This document shows positions 1-5,822 of a stretch of 5,968 nt of DNA, in pieces. The notes under the pieces are model-generated. The model worked only from the letters and a program-made list of their open reading frames with translations, had not been told where the DNA came from and made no database searches. Within the stretch, counting starts at the first letter, position 1; every line of letters begins with the position of its first letter. The DNA is from Candidatus Profundicultor aquiphilus (GTDB lineage: Bacteria; Atribacterota; Atribacteria; Atribacterales; Caldatribacteriaceae): positions 1 to 5,968 of the forward strand of contig JABUEZ010000139.1 in NCBI GenBank assembly GCA_013314795.1, read 5' to 3'. A program made the translations under genes and the position numbers.

Positions 1-1
1 T

Positions 2-493
2 CCCCTGGCGTTGAGTATCTTATTCTCGCCTTATGAGAAGGTGCTTCTGGCGGTCAAAAAGCGTCTGGAAAGGGAGTTACAGAACGAGCCTTTCCCGTTT
101 GAAAAGAGGGTTCCCATTTTCCTCTATCAGGTGGAAAGCATGGACATGGCTTTTACGGCACTCAACACCCTCGCTCCGGAACATGCCGAAATCCTCACCG
201 CTTCACCTCTTGAAGACCTGAAAAAGGTAAAACACGCTGGAAGCATTTTCCTCGGTCCGTATGCCCCGGTGGCGCTCGGTGATTACGGGTACGGACCGAA
301 CCACGTCCTTCCCACTCTTCGGGGAGCCCGTTTTGCTTCCCCCCTTTCGGTGCGCGACTTCTACACCGTTTCTTCCTTCGTTTTTCCCCAAAAGGAAAAA
401 GAATACGCAAACTACGCTCTGATCGCCAAAACCGAAGGGCTTTTTTACCACGAAAAGTCACTCAGGGTTCGAATGAAAAAGAGTAGGCCTTAA
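2..493 (+). CDS. hisD: Histidinol dehydrogenase, C-terminal part (5' end outside window)
   Basis: This is the 3' end of hisD, whose NAD-dependent zinc enzyme oxidises L-histidinol to L-histidine in the last two steps of histidine synthesis in the cytoplasm. The frame is open from base 2 with no stop before it, so the gene begins outside the window; about 163 of the usual 420-430 residues are visible. Family landmarks appear in order, counted from the first visible codon: the PEH motif with the catalytic Glu60-His61 pair, HAGSIFLGPY, GDYGYGPNHVLPT with a zinc-ligand Asp94 and catalytic His101, and near the end Glu145 and zinc ligand His150 in EGLFYHEKS. The C-terminus has normal length, so the gene is intact at this end. 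It converges on speE with 13 bases between the two stop codons, and its last six codons and stop lie inside a palindromic terminator. A TTG at base 11 is internal and not the start. Other his genes cannot be seen here. Confidence 0.95.
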   Translation, partial: PLALSILFSPYEKVLLAVKKRLERELQNEPFPFEKRVPIFLYQVESMDMAFTALNTLAPEHAEILTASPLEDLKKVKHAGSIFLGPYAPVALGDYGYGPNHVLPTLRGARFASPLSVRDFYTVSSFVFPQKEKEYANYALIAKTEGLFYHEKSLRVRMKKSRP

Positions 494-509
494 GGCCTAC
501 TCTTTTTCA
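474..509. terminator. Bidirectional rho-independent terminator between hisD and speE
   Basis: This is a perfect 36-base palindrome centred on TTAA (490-493). Its GC-rich stem arms GAGTAGGCC and GGCCTACTC are flanked by AAAAA on one side and TTTTT on the other. Read from either strand it gives a stem-loop followed by a run of U, as expected for a factor-independent terminator working in both directions. It lies inside coding sequence: the left arm is the last codons of hisD, the loop holds the hisD TAA, and the right edge holds the speE TGA (509-507). It would end both the hisD transcript and the long trp-pgeF-speDE transcript. Confidence 0.9.
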
Positions 510-1325
510 CCGCTTGAAAAGTTCTTCCAGAAACACCGGAAGAGTAAAGGCCGCCTGGTGAATTTTGGGAGAATAGTAACGGGTCGGGAAGGGAAGGCTC
601 CGCTCTACGTTCACAGGGTCTTCCTTTTTGGAGGCAAAGATGTAGCTCCATACCCCCCCGGGATAGGTGGGCACCATTCCCCAGTAGAGGCGTAAAATCG
701 GAAAGTGCCGCAGGTAACTCCAGAGTTTCTCCACCCGTTCCTCCTCAAAGAACGGCGGCTCCATCTGCGAAACAAACACCCCACTCTCGGTGAGATGCTG
801 GTAGACCTCCTCAAAAAACCGTGGTGAAAAAAGCGGTTCTGCCACCCCCCGGGGAAAGGGATCGGTCGAATCCATGATGATAACATCAAACTGAGAAGCG
901 GTGGCAATGTACCGGGTAGCATCGTCCACAATCACCTTAAGACGGGGGTCGTGCCAGGGAGCAAGGTCAGGGAAAAATCTCTGGCACACTTCGATCACTT
1001 CTTCATCGATATCGACCATCACCACTTCCTCCACCGGGTGCTTCAACACTTCCCGGGCTGCGCCTCCATCACCACCACCGATGATGAAAACTCGTTTGGG
1101 TTGCGGGTGGGTCACCATGGCCGGATGAACGAGCATCTCATGGTACATAAATTCGTCTTTCTCCGAAAGCTGCACAATCCCGTCCAGAAGTAGAACCTTC
1201 CCATAGAGATAGGTGTCAACCACGGCAATTTCCTGAAATCTGCTTTTTCCTACAAAAAGGGTCTCCTTGACTCGCAACCCCACCTCAAAATCCTTAAGGT
1301 AATTCTGGACGTACCAGAGTTCCAT
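507..1325 (-). CDS. speE: Spermidine synthase (polyamine aminopropyltransferase)
   Basis: The 272-residue protein has the normal length for SpeE. It transfers the aminopropyl group of decarboxylated S-adenosylmethionine to a diamine, usually putrescine, giving spermidine and 5'-methylthioadenosine in the cytoplasm. A small N-terminal beta domain (1-55) begins ELWY as in Bacillus-type SpeE, which supports this ATG. The Rossmann domain follows with DEFMYHE (57-63), the nucleotide-binding GGGDGGAAREVLKH (83-96), the acidic VDID (104-107), DDATRY (134-139) and the catalytic DSTDP (Asp152, Asp155). PTYPGGVW follows in the C-terminal part. The loop after DSTDP, reading FPRGVAEPLF, looks about two residues longer than the usual GPA-xx-LF form and could affect amine choice. 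The start lies within speD (32-base overlap). The G-rich Shine-Dalgarno (1339-1346) is about 13 bases from the ATG, rather far, so translation may depend on coupling to speD. Acceptors other than putrescine, such as agmatine, cannot be excluded. Confidence 0.95.
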   Translation of the reverse strand: MELWYVQNYLKDFEVGLRVKETLFVGKSRFQEIAVVDTYLYGKVLLLDGIVQLSEKDEFMYHEMLVHPAMVTHPQPKRVFIIGGGDGGAAREVLKHPVEEVVMVDIDEEVIEVCQRFFPDLAPWHDPRLKVIVDDATRYIATASQFDVIIMDSTDPFPRGVAEPLFSPRFFEEVYQHLTESGVFVSQMEPPFFEEERVEKLWSYLRHFPILRLYWGMVPTYPGGVWSYIFASKKEDPVNVERSLPFPTRYYSPKIHQAAFTLPVFLEELFKR

Positions 1326-1674
1326 CGCGTTTCTGCAACCCCCTCTCTAATTCCACCAGCTTTACCTTCTCGGCCTGAAAACAATCCTGAATCAAAGCGA
1401 TGCTCTCCTTGGGGTCAAAATGCGAGCCCACAAAAACGTCCAGGGCCGCATACCCGTACTCCGGCCAGGTGTGAATGGCCACGTGCGATTCCGGCATGAT
1501 CAAAAGCCCACTCAGCCCGTACGGTTCAAATTGATGCACCTGAAGCGCCAGAATCTCAAGACCATAGAGGCAAGAGAGCTTCTTGAAGAATCGTTCGACC
1601 AGCCCTTTGTCGTTGAGGAGAGGTGAGCCAATAATCTCTATCAAAAGATGCCGGCCGGTCAGTCCCCCTTCCAA
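1294..1674 (-). CDS. speD: SpeD-family pyruvoyl decarboxylase (S-adenosylmethionine decarboxylase proenzyme or relative)
   Basis: This is a short (class 1B) S-adenosylmethionine decarboxylase-like proenzyme of 126 residues. The family self-cleaves at Glu-Ser to make a beta chain and an alpha chain with an N-terminal pyruvoyl group, then normally decarboxylates AdoMet to feed SpeE. With the TTG start the key positions fall on Thermotoga maritima numbering as I recall it: Ser55 in GLSG, the cleavage pair Glu62-Ser63 in PESH, His68 in HTWPE, then YGYAALDVF. The usual TCG(D/E) that carries catalytic Cys83 reads Val-Gly-Ser-His, so Cys83 is Gly. The end ELERG is typical. Processing therefore looks possible, but AdoMet decarboxylation is in doubt; some SpeD relatives are ornithine or arginine decarboxylases. 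The frame is open upstream to an ATG at 1809, but that would overlap pgeF by 86 bases and add 45 residues unlike the family. I chose TTG 1674 for length and Shine-Dalgarno; GTG 1683 is the alternative. The 3' end overlaps speE by 32 bases. Confidence 0.85.
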   Translation of the reverse strand: MEGGLTGRHLLIEIIGSPLLNDKGLVERFFKKLSCLYGLEILALQVHQFEPYGLSGLLIMPESHVAIHTWPEYGYAALDVFVGSHFDPKESIALIQDCFQAEKVKLVELERGLQKRDGTLVRPELP

Positions 1675-1689
1675 TCTCCTCACTCCCTT
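1675..1689 (-). promoter_or_regulatory. Ribosome binding site supporting the TTG start of speD
   Basis: On the minus strand AAGGGAG (1689-1683) stands 8 bases before the TTG at 1674-1672, and a second AGGAG (1680-1676) lies one base before it. This spacing favours TTG 1674 over the in-frame GTG at 1683-1681, which would sit inside the purine run. The site lies in the 49-base gap after the pgeF stop. No promoter-like element or terminator hairpin is evident in that gap, which supports a continuous transcript. Confidence 0.6.
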
Positions 1690-1723
1690 CCCATCAAAAT
1701 GGAAAATCGAATTCGGTAATACT

Positions 1724-2443
1724 TTAATCTCTTTTTTGCCATCCTGCAAGAAGAATGTTTCGACCGGCCAGCTCTTTTTCCCGTCGAAAGGAGTGGAACA
1801 TTTCCCCATGACACACGGTACACAAATTACTGTTTTCGATATTCCTTTTCTTCACCCCGTATTCTTCCAGTTCGTCCTGCACCACTCCCGGAAGGTCCAC
1901 AAAAAAGTAACCTTCCTTCTCCCGTATCCGCCGCGTTCCTCGTCTGGCGAAACGCCGAGCCACTTCCTCCCCCACCGCAAAACAGCACTCTCCAATACCC
2001 GGACCGATGCCCACCAACAAATCCGACACCTGGCTCCCAAAAACTGTCTCCATTGCCCGGAGCACTTCAAGGTGAATCCCATCCACCACCCCCCGCCAGC
2101 CCGCATGAACCACTGCCAGCGCCTCTTTCACGGGGTCAACGAAAAGCAGGGGAAGACAGTCGGCAACCAACACCCCCAAACACACGCCCCTTTGTGCCGT
2201 GAGCAGCGCATCTGCCACTGGTTTTTCCCCAGGAGGCCCATCCACCACCACCCACCGCGTCCCATGCACCTGAGAAGCAGTAACGAGGGTATCAATCAAG
2301 AGAACCTCTTTCAACCGTTCCCGCTCTTTTCCATCACCAGGGTTGAAGAACGCCTGCTTGAGTGTGAAAGCATGAAAAAGGAGCGAAGAAGAAATATTCT
2401 CAAACTGAAGAAAGGGAACCCCTCGAATGACGACTCGCTTCAT
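1724..2443 (-). CDS. pgeF: PgeF/YfiH family multicopper-oxidase-like protein (DUF152; purine nucleoside phosphorylase / peptidoglycan editing factor)
   Basis: The 239-residue protein has the usual family length. It shows the zinc-site and core motifs in order: QVHG (His60), ADALLT, VLVADCLPLLFVDP (Cys96), AVVHAGWRG (His113), GIGPGIGECCFAVGEEV (145-161) and the C-terminal NLCTVCHGEMFHSFRREK (206-223). His60, Cys96 and His113 are the expected metal ligands. The family is variously called laccase-domain, polyphenol oxidase or peptidoglycan editing factor; its human relative FAMIN/LACC1 and bacterial members have been reported to act on purine nucleosides, including adenosine and methylthioadenosine. 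No signal peptide is visible, so it is probably cytoplasmic. Its ATG directly follows the trpA TAG, with AGGGGG (2453-2448) four bases upstream, so it is co-translated with trpA. Downstream lie speD and speE, whose reaction yields methylthioadenosine; nucleoside phosphorolysis is therefore an attractive role here, but this is inferred from context. The family assignment is firm and the substrate is open. Confidence 0.9.
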   Translation of the reverse strand: MKRVVIRGVPFLQFENISSSLLFHAFTLKQAFFNPGDGKERERLKEVLLIDTLVTASQVHGTRWVVVDGPPGEKPVADALLTAQRGVCLGVLVADCLPLLFVDPVKEALAVVHAGWRGVVDGIHLEVLRAMETVFGSQVSDLLVGIGPGIGECCFAVGEEVARRFARRGTRRIREKEGYFFVDLPGVVQDELEEYGVKKRNIENSNLCTVCHGEMFHSFRREKELAGRNILLAGWQKRD

Positions 2444-3229
2444 CTATCCCCCTAACGCCTGGCGATACTCCCGCAGAAGTTTTCCGAATTCCACCTTCCA
2501 GTTTCGCTCCGACTGATGCTTGAGAATGAAATCAAGCAGCGCCGAACCGACGATCACCCCATCGCTCACGCTGGCCACTTCCCTCGCCCGGGAAGGAGAA
2601 TGAATCCCAAAGCCCACCAGAACCGGACTCACCGTGCACGAGCGAAGAATCGAAACCACCTTCTCTAAAACCCCAAGGTCGATATCCACCGCACCTGTAG
2701 TTCCCTTCCCGGAAACAAGATAGACAAACCCCTTGCTCTCCTCCCCAATCCGGGCAATCCGCTCCGGCGAGGAATTCACCGCCAGAAGAAGAATCACTTC
2801 CAGGAATCCGTTGGCTTCCGCAAGGAGGGATTTCGCCTCCAGAGGAAAGTCGGCCACAATCAACCCCCGGAAGCCCGCCCGGGAAAAATCCCGCGCAAAC
2901 TGGTCCACGCCATAGCGAAAAACGATGTTCCCATAGGTCATGGCCACAAGCGGAAGAGAAAGCGACGTTTTTTCCATGGTCTCTTTTACCAGAAGGGGTG
3001 TTACCCCCTGCAACAGAGCCCGGTAGGAAGTAGTCTGAATCACCGGCCCGTCGGCCACCGGATCGGAATAAGGAATCCCCACTTCCAGGGCATCGACCCC
3101 CTCTTCAGCGCAGATACGGGCCAGTTCCAGAAAATCCGGAACACTGGGATACCCAAAGGTCAAATAGGGAACAAAGAGTTTATGTTCTTTTCGCTTCTGC
3201 TCAAGCACTTCCTGCAAACGCTCCTTCAT
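2444..3229 (-). CDS. trpA: Tryptophan synthase alpha subunit
   Basis: The 261-residue TIM-barrel alpha subunit cleaves indole-3-glycerol phosphate to indole and glyceraldehyde 3-phosphate and passes indole through a tunnel to TrpB in the alpha2-beta2 complex. The start region reads FVPYLTFGYP (19-28). The catalytic pair is at the standard positions, Glu49 in DALEVGIPYSDP and Asp60 in VADGPVIQ. The flexible loop carries SGKGTTGA (173-180) where SxxGVTG is usual, and GFGIHSP (206-212) plus DGVIVGSALL (223-232) form the phosphate-binding end. The usual loop PDLPxEE reads ADFPLEA here, a mild variant. The ATG shares an ATGA with the trpB stop (4-base overlap) and is preceded by a strong AAGGAGG (3244-3238) at 8 bases, so the start is secure and translational coupling to trpB should keep the subunits in balance. 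The stop is followed at once by the pgeF start codon. Confidence 0.97.
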   Translation of the reverse strand: MKERLQEVLEQKRKEHKLFVPYLTFGYPSVPDFLELARICAEEGVDALEVGIPYSDPVADGPVIQTTSYRALLQGVTPLLVKETMEKTSLSLPLVAMTYGNIVFRYGVDQFARDFSRAGFRGLIVADFPLEAKSLLAEANGFLEVILLLAVNSSPERIARIGEESKGFVYLVSGKGTTGAVDIDLGVLEKVVSILRSCTVSPVLVGFGIHSPSRAREVASVSDGVIVGSALLDFILKHQSERNWKVEFGKLLREYRQALGG

Positions 3230-4413
3230 CGTATACCCCTCCTTTCCCGATATTGCATCACTTCTTCGGCGTCCTTATCGCCTCTTCCCGAAAGGCAGAT
3301 CAAGAGAACCTTCTCTTTGGAAAGGGTGGGAGCAAGCTTTGCCGCGTAGGCCACGGCATGCGCGCTCTCCAGAGCCGGGATGATGCCCTCTTTTTCCGAA
3401 AGAAGCATGAACGCATCGACTGCCTCATCATCTTCCACACTCACGTACGATGCTCTCTTGCTCTCAAAAAGAAAGCTGTGCTCCGGACCCACCCCGGGAT
3501 AATCAAGACCAGCGGCCACCGAATGGGTGGGGAGCACCTGTCCAAATTCATCCTGCAGGAGGTAGCTCAAGCTCCCGTGGAGAATTCCCGGCGCGCCTCT
3601 CCCGATGCTGGCGGCGTGTTTTTCGGTTTGAAGACCCATACCCCCGGCCTCAACACCAACGAGTTTTACCTCCTCATGGGGCACAAAGGCATGGAAAATA
3701 CCCATGGCATTGCTTCCCCCACCCACACAGGCCACTACATAATCAGGTACTCGTCCCTCGGCATCGAGCATTTGCGCTTTCGCTTCCTTTCCAATGACTG
3801 ACTGAAAATCCCGCACCATGGTGGGATAGGGATGCGGCCCCACCACCGAACCGATCACGTAATGGGTGGTATCCACACTCCGCACCCAGTCTCGCATCGC
3901 CTCATTGATGGCATCTTTGAGAGTTTGACTCCCGGAACGAACTGCCACCACTTCCGACCCCAGGATGTTCATCCGGAAGACATTGAGCCGCTGTCGCTCC
4001 ATATCCACAGCCCCCATGTAAACCCGGCATTGAAGCCCCAAAAGGGCACAAGCCGTGGCCGTGGCCACCCCGTGCTGGCCAGCACCGGTTTCGGCGATGA
4101 TTCTCGTCTTCCCCATTTTCTTGGCCAGGAGCACCTGCCCCAGAGTGTTATTGAGTTTATGCGACCCGGTGTGATTCAGGTCCTCTCTCTTTAAATATAT
4201 CCGTGCTCCACCGAGATACTCCGAAAGACGCCGGGCAAAATAAAGGGGAGTAGGCCTTCCAGCATACGACCGGAGATACCAGGCAAGTTCTTCCTGAAAG
4301 GAAGGATCCTCCCAGTAAGTGAAATAGGCTTCCTCCAGCTCTTCCAGAGGGTGTATCAGGATCTCCGGCACAAAAAAACCACCAAATTCACCGAAAAAAC
4401 CAGTCTCTTTCAT
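3226..4413 (-). CDS. trpB: Tryptophan synthase beta subunit (TrpB1 type)
   Basis: The 395-residue PLP enzyme condenses indole with L-serine to give L-tryptophan, the last step of the pathway, as the beta half of the TrpA-TrpB complex. It begins with GFFGEFGGFFVPE (5-17), as canonical TrpB1 does. The PLP-binding Lys86 lies in HTGSHKLNN, the catalytic Glu108 in ETGAGQHG, the phosphate-binding glycine loop is GGGSNAMG (231-238), GLDYPGVGPEH (302-312) carries the conserved Asp304, IPALESAH holds Glu349, and LSGRGDKD (374-381) gives Ser375 near the pyridine nitrogen. Length and motif order match the trpA-partnered form rather than the longer TrpB2 type, in line with trpA directly downstream. AAGGAG (4427-4422) sits 8 bases before the ATG and lies in the end of trpF, 4 bases separating the trpF stop from this start. 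Nothing suggests damage. Confidence 0.98.
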   Translation of the reverse strand: MKETGFFGEFGGFFVPEILIHPLEELEEAYFTYWEDPSFQEELAWYLRSYAGRPTPLYFARRLSEYLGGARIYLKREDLNHTGSHKLNNTLGQVLLAKKMGKTRIIAETGAGQHGVATATACALLGLQCRVYMGAVDMERQRLNVFRMNILGSEVVAVRSGSQTLKDAINEAMRDWVRSVDTTHYVIGSVVGPHPYPTMVRDFQSVIGKEAKAQMLDAEGRVPDYVVACVGGGSNAMGIFHAFVPHEEVKLVGVEAGGMGLQTEKHAASIGRGAPGILHGSLSYLLQDEFGQVLPTHSVAAGLDYPGVGPEHSFLFESKRASYVSVEDDEAVDAFMLLSEKEGIIPALESAHAVAYAAKLAPTLSKEKVLLICLSGRGDKDAEEVMQYRERRGIR

Positions 4414-4417
4414 TTCC

Positions 4418-5038
4418 TCATCTCCTTTTCAACCAGACCAAAATTCTTTGTATTTTGGCGAGATCTTTCTTCCCTGGCCTCTCTTCTACTTTACTATTCA
4501 GGTCAACCCCAAAGGGACGGAAAAGGGAAAGAAGTTGCGCGAGGTTCTCCTCTCCCAGTCCACCCGCCACAATCACCGGTACTTCTCCTTTCACCAACCC
4601 TTGAATCCTCATCCAGGGAAAAGACGTTCCGGTTCCACCACTCTGACTTCCCTTAACCGCATCAAACAGAAAATACCGAGCTACACCCCGGTACTCTTCA
4701 ACCAGGTTTTCCTCAAATCCCTCATCCACACCAAAAGCTTTGATCACCCTTCCCGGGAAACGGGCGCAGAAAGAAGGGCTTTCAGTCCCATGGAGCTGAA
4801 CGAGATCAAAGCCACAGAAACGGACGATTTGTGTCACCTCCCTCCAATCCATATCCCGAAAAACACCCACTGTCAACACCTTCCCTCGAATCTTGTCCAC
4901 GAGACACCGCGCTTTCTCCGGAGTCACCTGGCGGGGACTTCCTTCCACCAGGATAAAACCCAGCGCCCACACTCCCATTTGGGCGAGGCTTTGAGCATCT
5001 TCCTCTGTCTGAATTCCACAGACCTTAACAGCGAGCAA
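4418..5038 (-). CDS. trpF: Phosphoribosylanthranilate isomerase
   Basis: The 206-residue TIM barrel catalyses the Amadori rearrangement of N-(5-phosphoribosyl)anthranilate to the ribulose form (CdRP), the step between TrpD and TrpC. The catalytic cysteine is Cys7 in KVCGI and the catalytic acid is Asp126 in LFDAVKGSQSGGTG (124-137), the same positions as in the Thermotoga enzyme. QLHGTE (81-86), VIVAGGL (155-161) and GVDLNSKVE (177-185), followed by PGKKD (188-192), complete the phosphate-binding end. There the common SSG reads Asn-Ser-Lys, a tolerated-looking variant also reminiscent of the NSA form of E. coli TrpC-F. The start is a TTG inside the end of trpC (14-base overlap) with AAGGGAG (5054-5048) 9 bases before it; it places VKVCGI exactly where the family has it, and no nearby ATG does. 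It is a separate gene, not fused to trpC. Confidence 0.96.
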   Translation of the reverse strand: MLAVKVCGIQTEEDAQSLAQMGVWALGFILVEGSPRQVTPEKARCLVDKIRGKVLTVGVFRDMDWREVTQIVRFCGFDLVQLHGTESPSFCARFPGRVIKAFGVDEGFEENLVEEYRGVARYFLFDAVKGSQSGGTGTSFPWMRIQGLVKGEVPVIVAGGLGEENLAQLLSLFRPFGVDLNSKVEERPGKKDLAKIQRILVWLKRR

Positions 5039-5822
5039 GCTCCGTCTCTCCCTTCAGTTCTCGCAGTTTTTCTACCGGATCCTGTGCCGTAAGGAGGGTC
5101 TCCCCGATAAGAAAAGCCCGCACCCCCTTCTCCCGCAACATGGCGATGTCTTCCTTCCGCCTGATTCCACTCTCACTCACCACAATGACGTCTCGGGGTA
5201 TAAGGGGTAAAAGGCGAAGGGTGGTTTGGAGGGATACTTCAAAGGTGGCCAGGTTCCGGTTATTAATTCCCACCACCTTCGCTCCAGAAAATAAGGCCTT
5301 CTCAAGGTCCTTTTCATCATGCACCTCTACCAGGGGCACCATTCCCAAAAGAGCACACAGGTCAACGAATTTTTTGAGCCGTTCACGGTGCAAAATCCGG
5401 GCAATGAGAAGGAGAGCCCCTACCCCCTTTTCAGCCGACTCATAGATCTGAGTTTCCTCGATGACAAAATCCTTCCGCAAAACCGGAAGAGAAGCCGCAG
5501 CCACAACGTCCCCAAGGAGGGTGATGCTTCCTCCAAAATGTTCTTCTTCCGTCACCACCGAAATCGCCGAAGCCCCTCCTTCCTCATAAAAGGACAAAAC
5601 TTCAAGGACTCGTTCTGGTGGTAAAAGCTTTCCTTTTGAAGGTGAAGCGCACTTGATTTCGGCAATGATATGCACCCGGGAGGAATCTTCGAGGACTTTC
5701 AAAAAGGAGTTTTTTGGCCTTCTGGCCATGATTTCCACCACCTCATACGCCGAGTAAGGCCTCATGGTCAAAAGTTTCTTCCGGGTGTGGGTGACAATCC
5801 GTTCCAGAATGGTCTCCATCAT
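5025..5822 (-). CDS. trpC: Indole-3-glycerol phosphate synthase
   Basis: The 265-residue TIM barrel closes and decarboxylates CdRP to indole-3-glycerol phosphate, the substrate of TrpA. The residues known from the family are all present: Glu55 and Lys57 in IIAEIKCASPSKG (52-64), Lys117 in LRKDF, Glu166 in PLVEVH, Asn187 in GINNRNL, and Glu217-Ser218 in VSESGI. FGGS (96-99) and IARIL (140-144) are also typical. IKRASPSKG is commoner; Cys replaces that Arg here. The start is one of two adjacent ATGs. The first (5822-5820) forms ATGA with the trpD stop; the second (5819-5817) is equally possible, and G-rich sequence (5834-5827) serves either. The open frame continues upstream to a start at 5951, but that part overlaps trpD in another frame and has no IGPS features. 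The 3' end overlaps trpF by 14 bases. Confidence 0.97.
   Translation of the reverse strand: MMETILERIVTHTRKKLLTMRPYSAYEVVEIMARRPKNSFLKVLEDSSRVHIIAEIKCASPSKGKLLPPERVLEVLSFYEEGGASAISVVTEEEHFGGSITLLGDVVAAASLPVLRKDFVIEETQIYESAEKGVGALLLIARILHRERLKKFVDLCALLGMVPLVEVHDEKDLEKALFSGAKVVGINNRNLATFEVSLQTTLRLLPLIPRDVIVVSESGIRRKEDIAMLREKGVRAFLIGETLLTAQDPVEKLRELKGETELARC
5039..5054 (-). promoter_or_regulatory. Ribosome binding site for the TTG start of trpF, inside trpC
   Basis: AAGGGAG (5054-5048, minus strand) lies 9 bases before the TTG at 5038-5036, within the last codons of trpC. It decides the trpF start and implies that ribosomes finishing trpC re-initiate on trpF. Confidence 0.65.

Noticed and set aside
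252..299. 10-base inverted repeat (TCGGTCCGTA / TACGGACCGA) with a 28-base gap inside hisD
   Set aside because: It falls in the most conserved coding stretch and follows from the mirrored peptide pattern GPY...YGP. The gap is long and there is no T run, so a regulatory role is not supported.
1294..1674. SpeD taken as lacking its catalytic serine because ESHVAIHTW has Ala where ESHLS/TIHTW is usual
   Set aside because: The pyruvoyl-forming serine is the one in Glu-Ser-His, which is present; the Ala lies at a variable position three residues further on.
1583..2455. A 290-codon open frame on the + strand opposite pgeF and the start of speD
   Set aside because: It runs antisense to pgeF, whose family motifs are unmistakable. 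Its product is rich in Pro, His and Ser with no recognisable domain, as expected from the shadow of a purine-rich gene.
3253..3801. A 182-codon open frame on the + strand opposite trpB
   Set aside because: It lies wholly antisense to well-conserved trpB, with no family motifs and no clear ribosome binding site.
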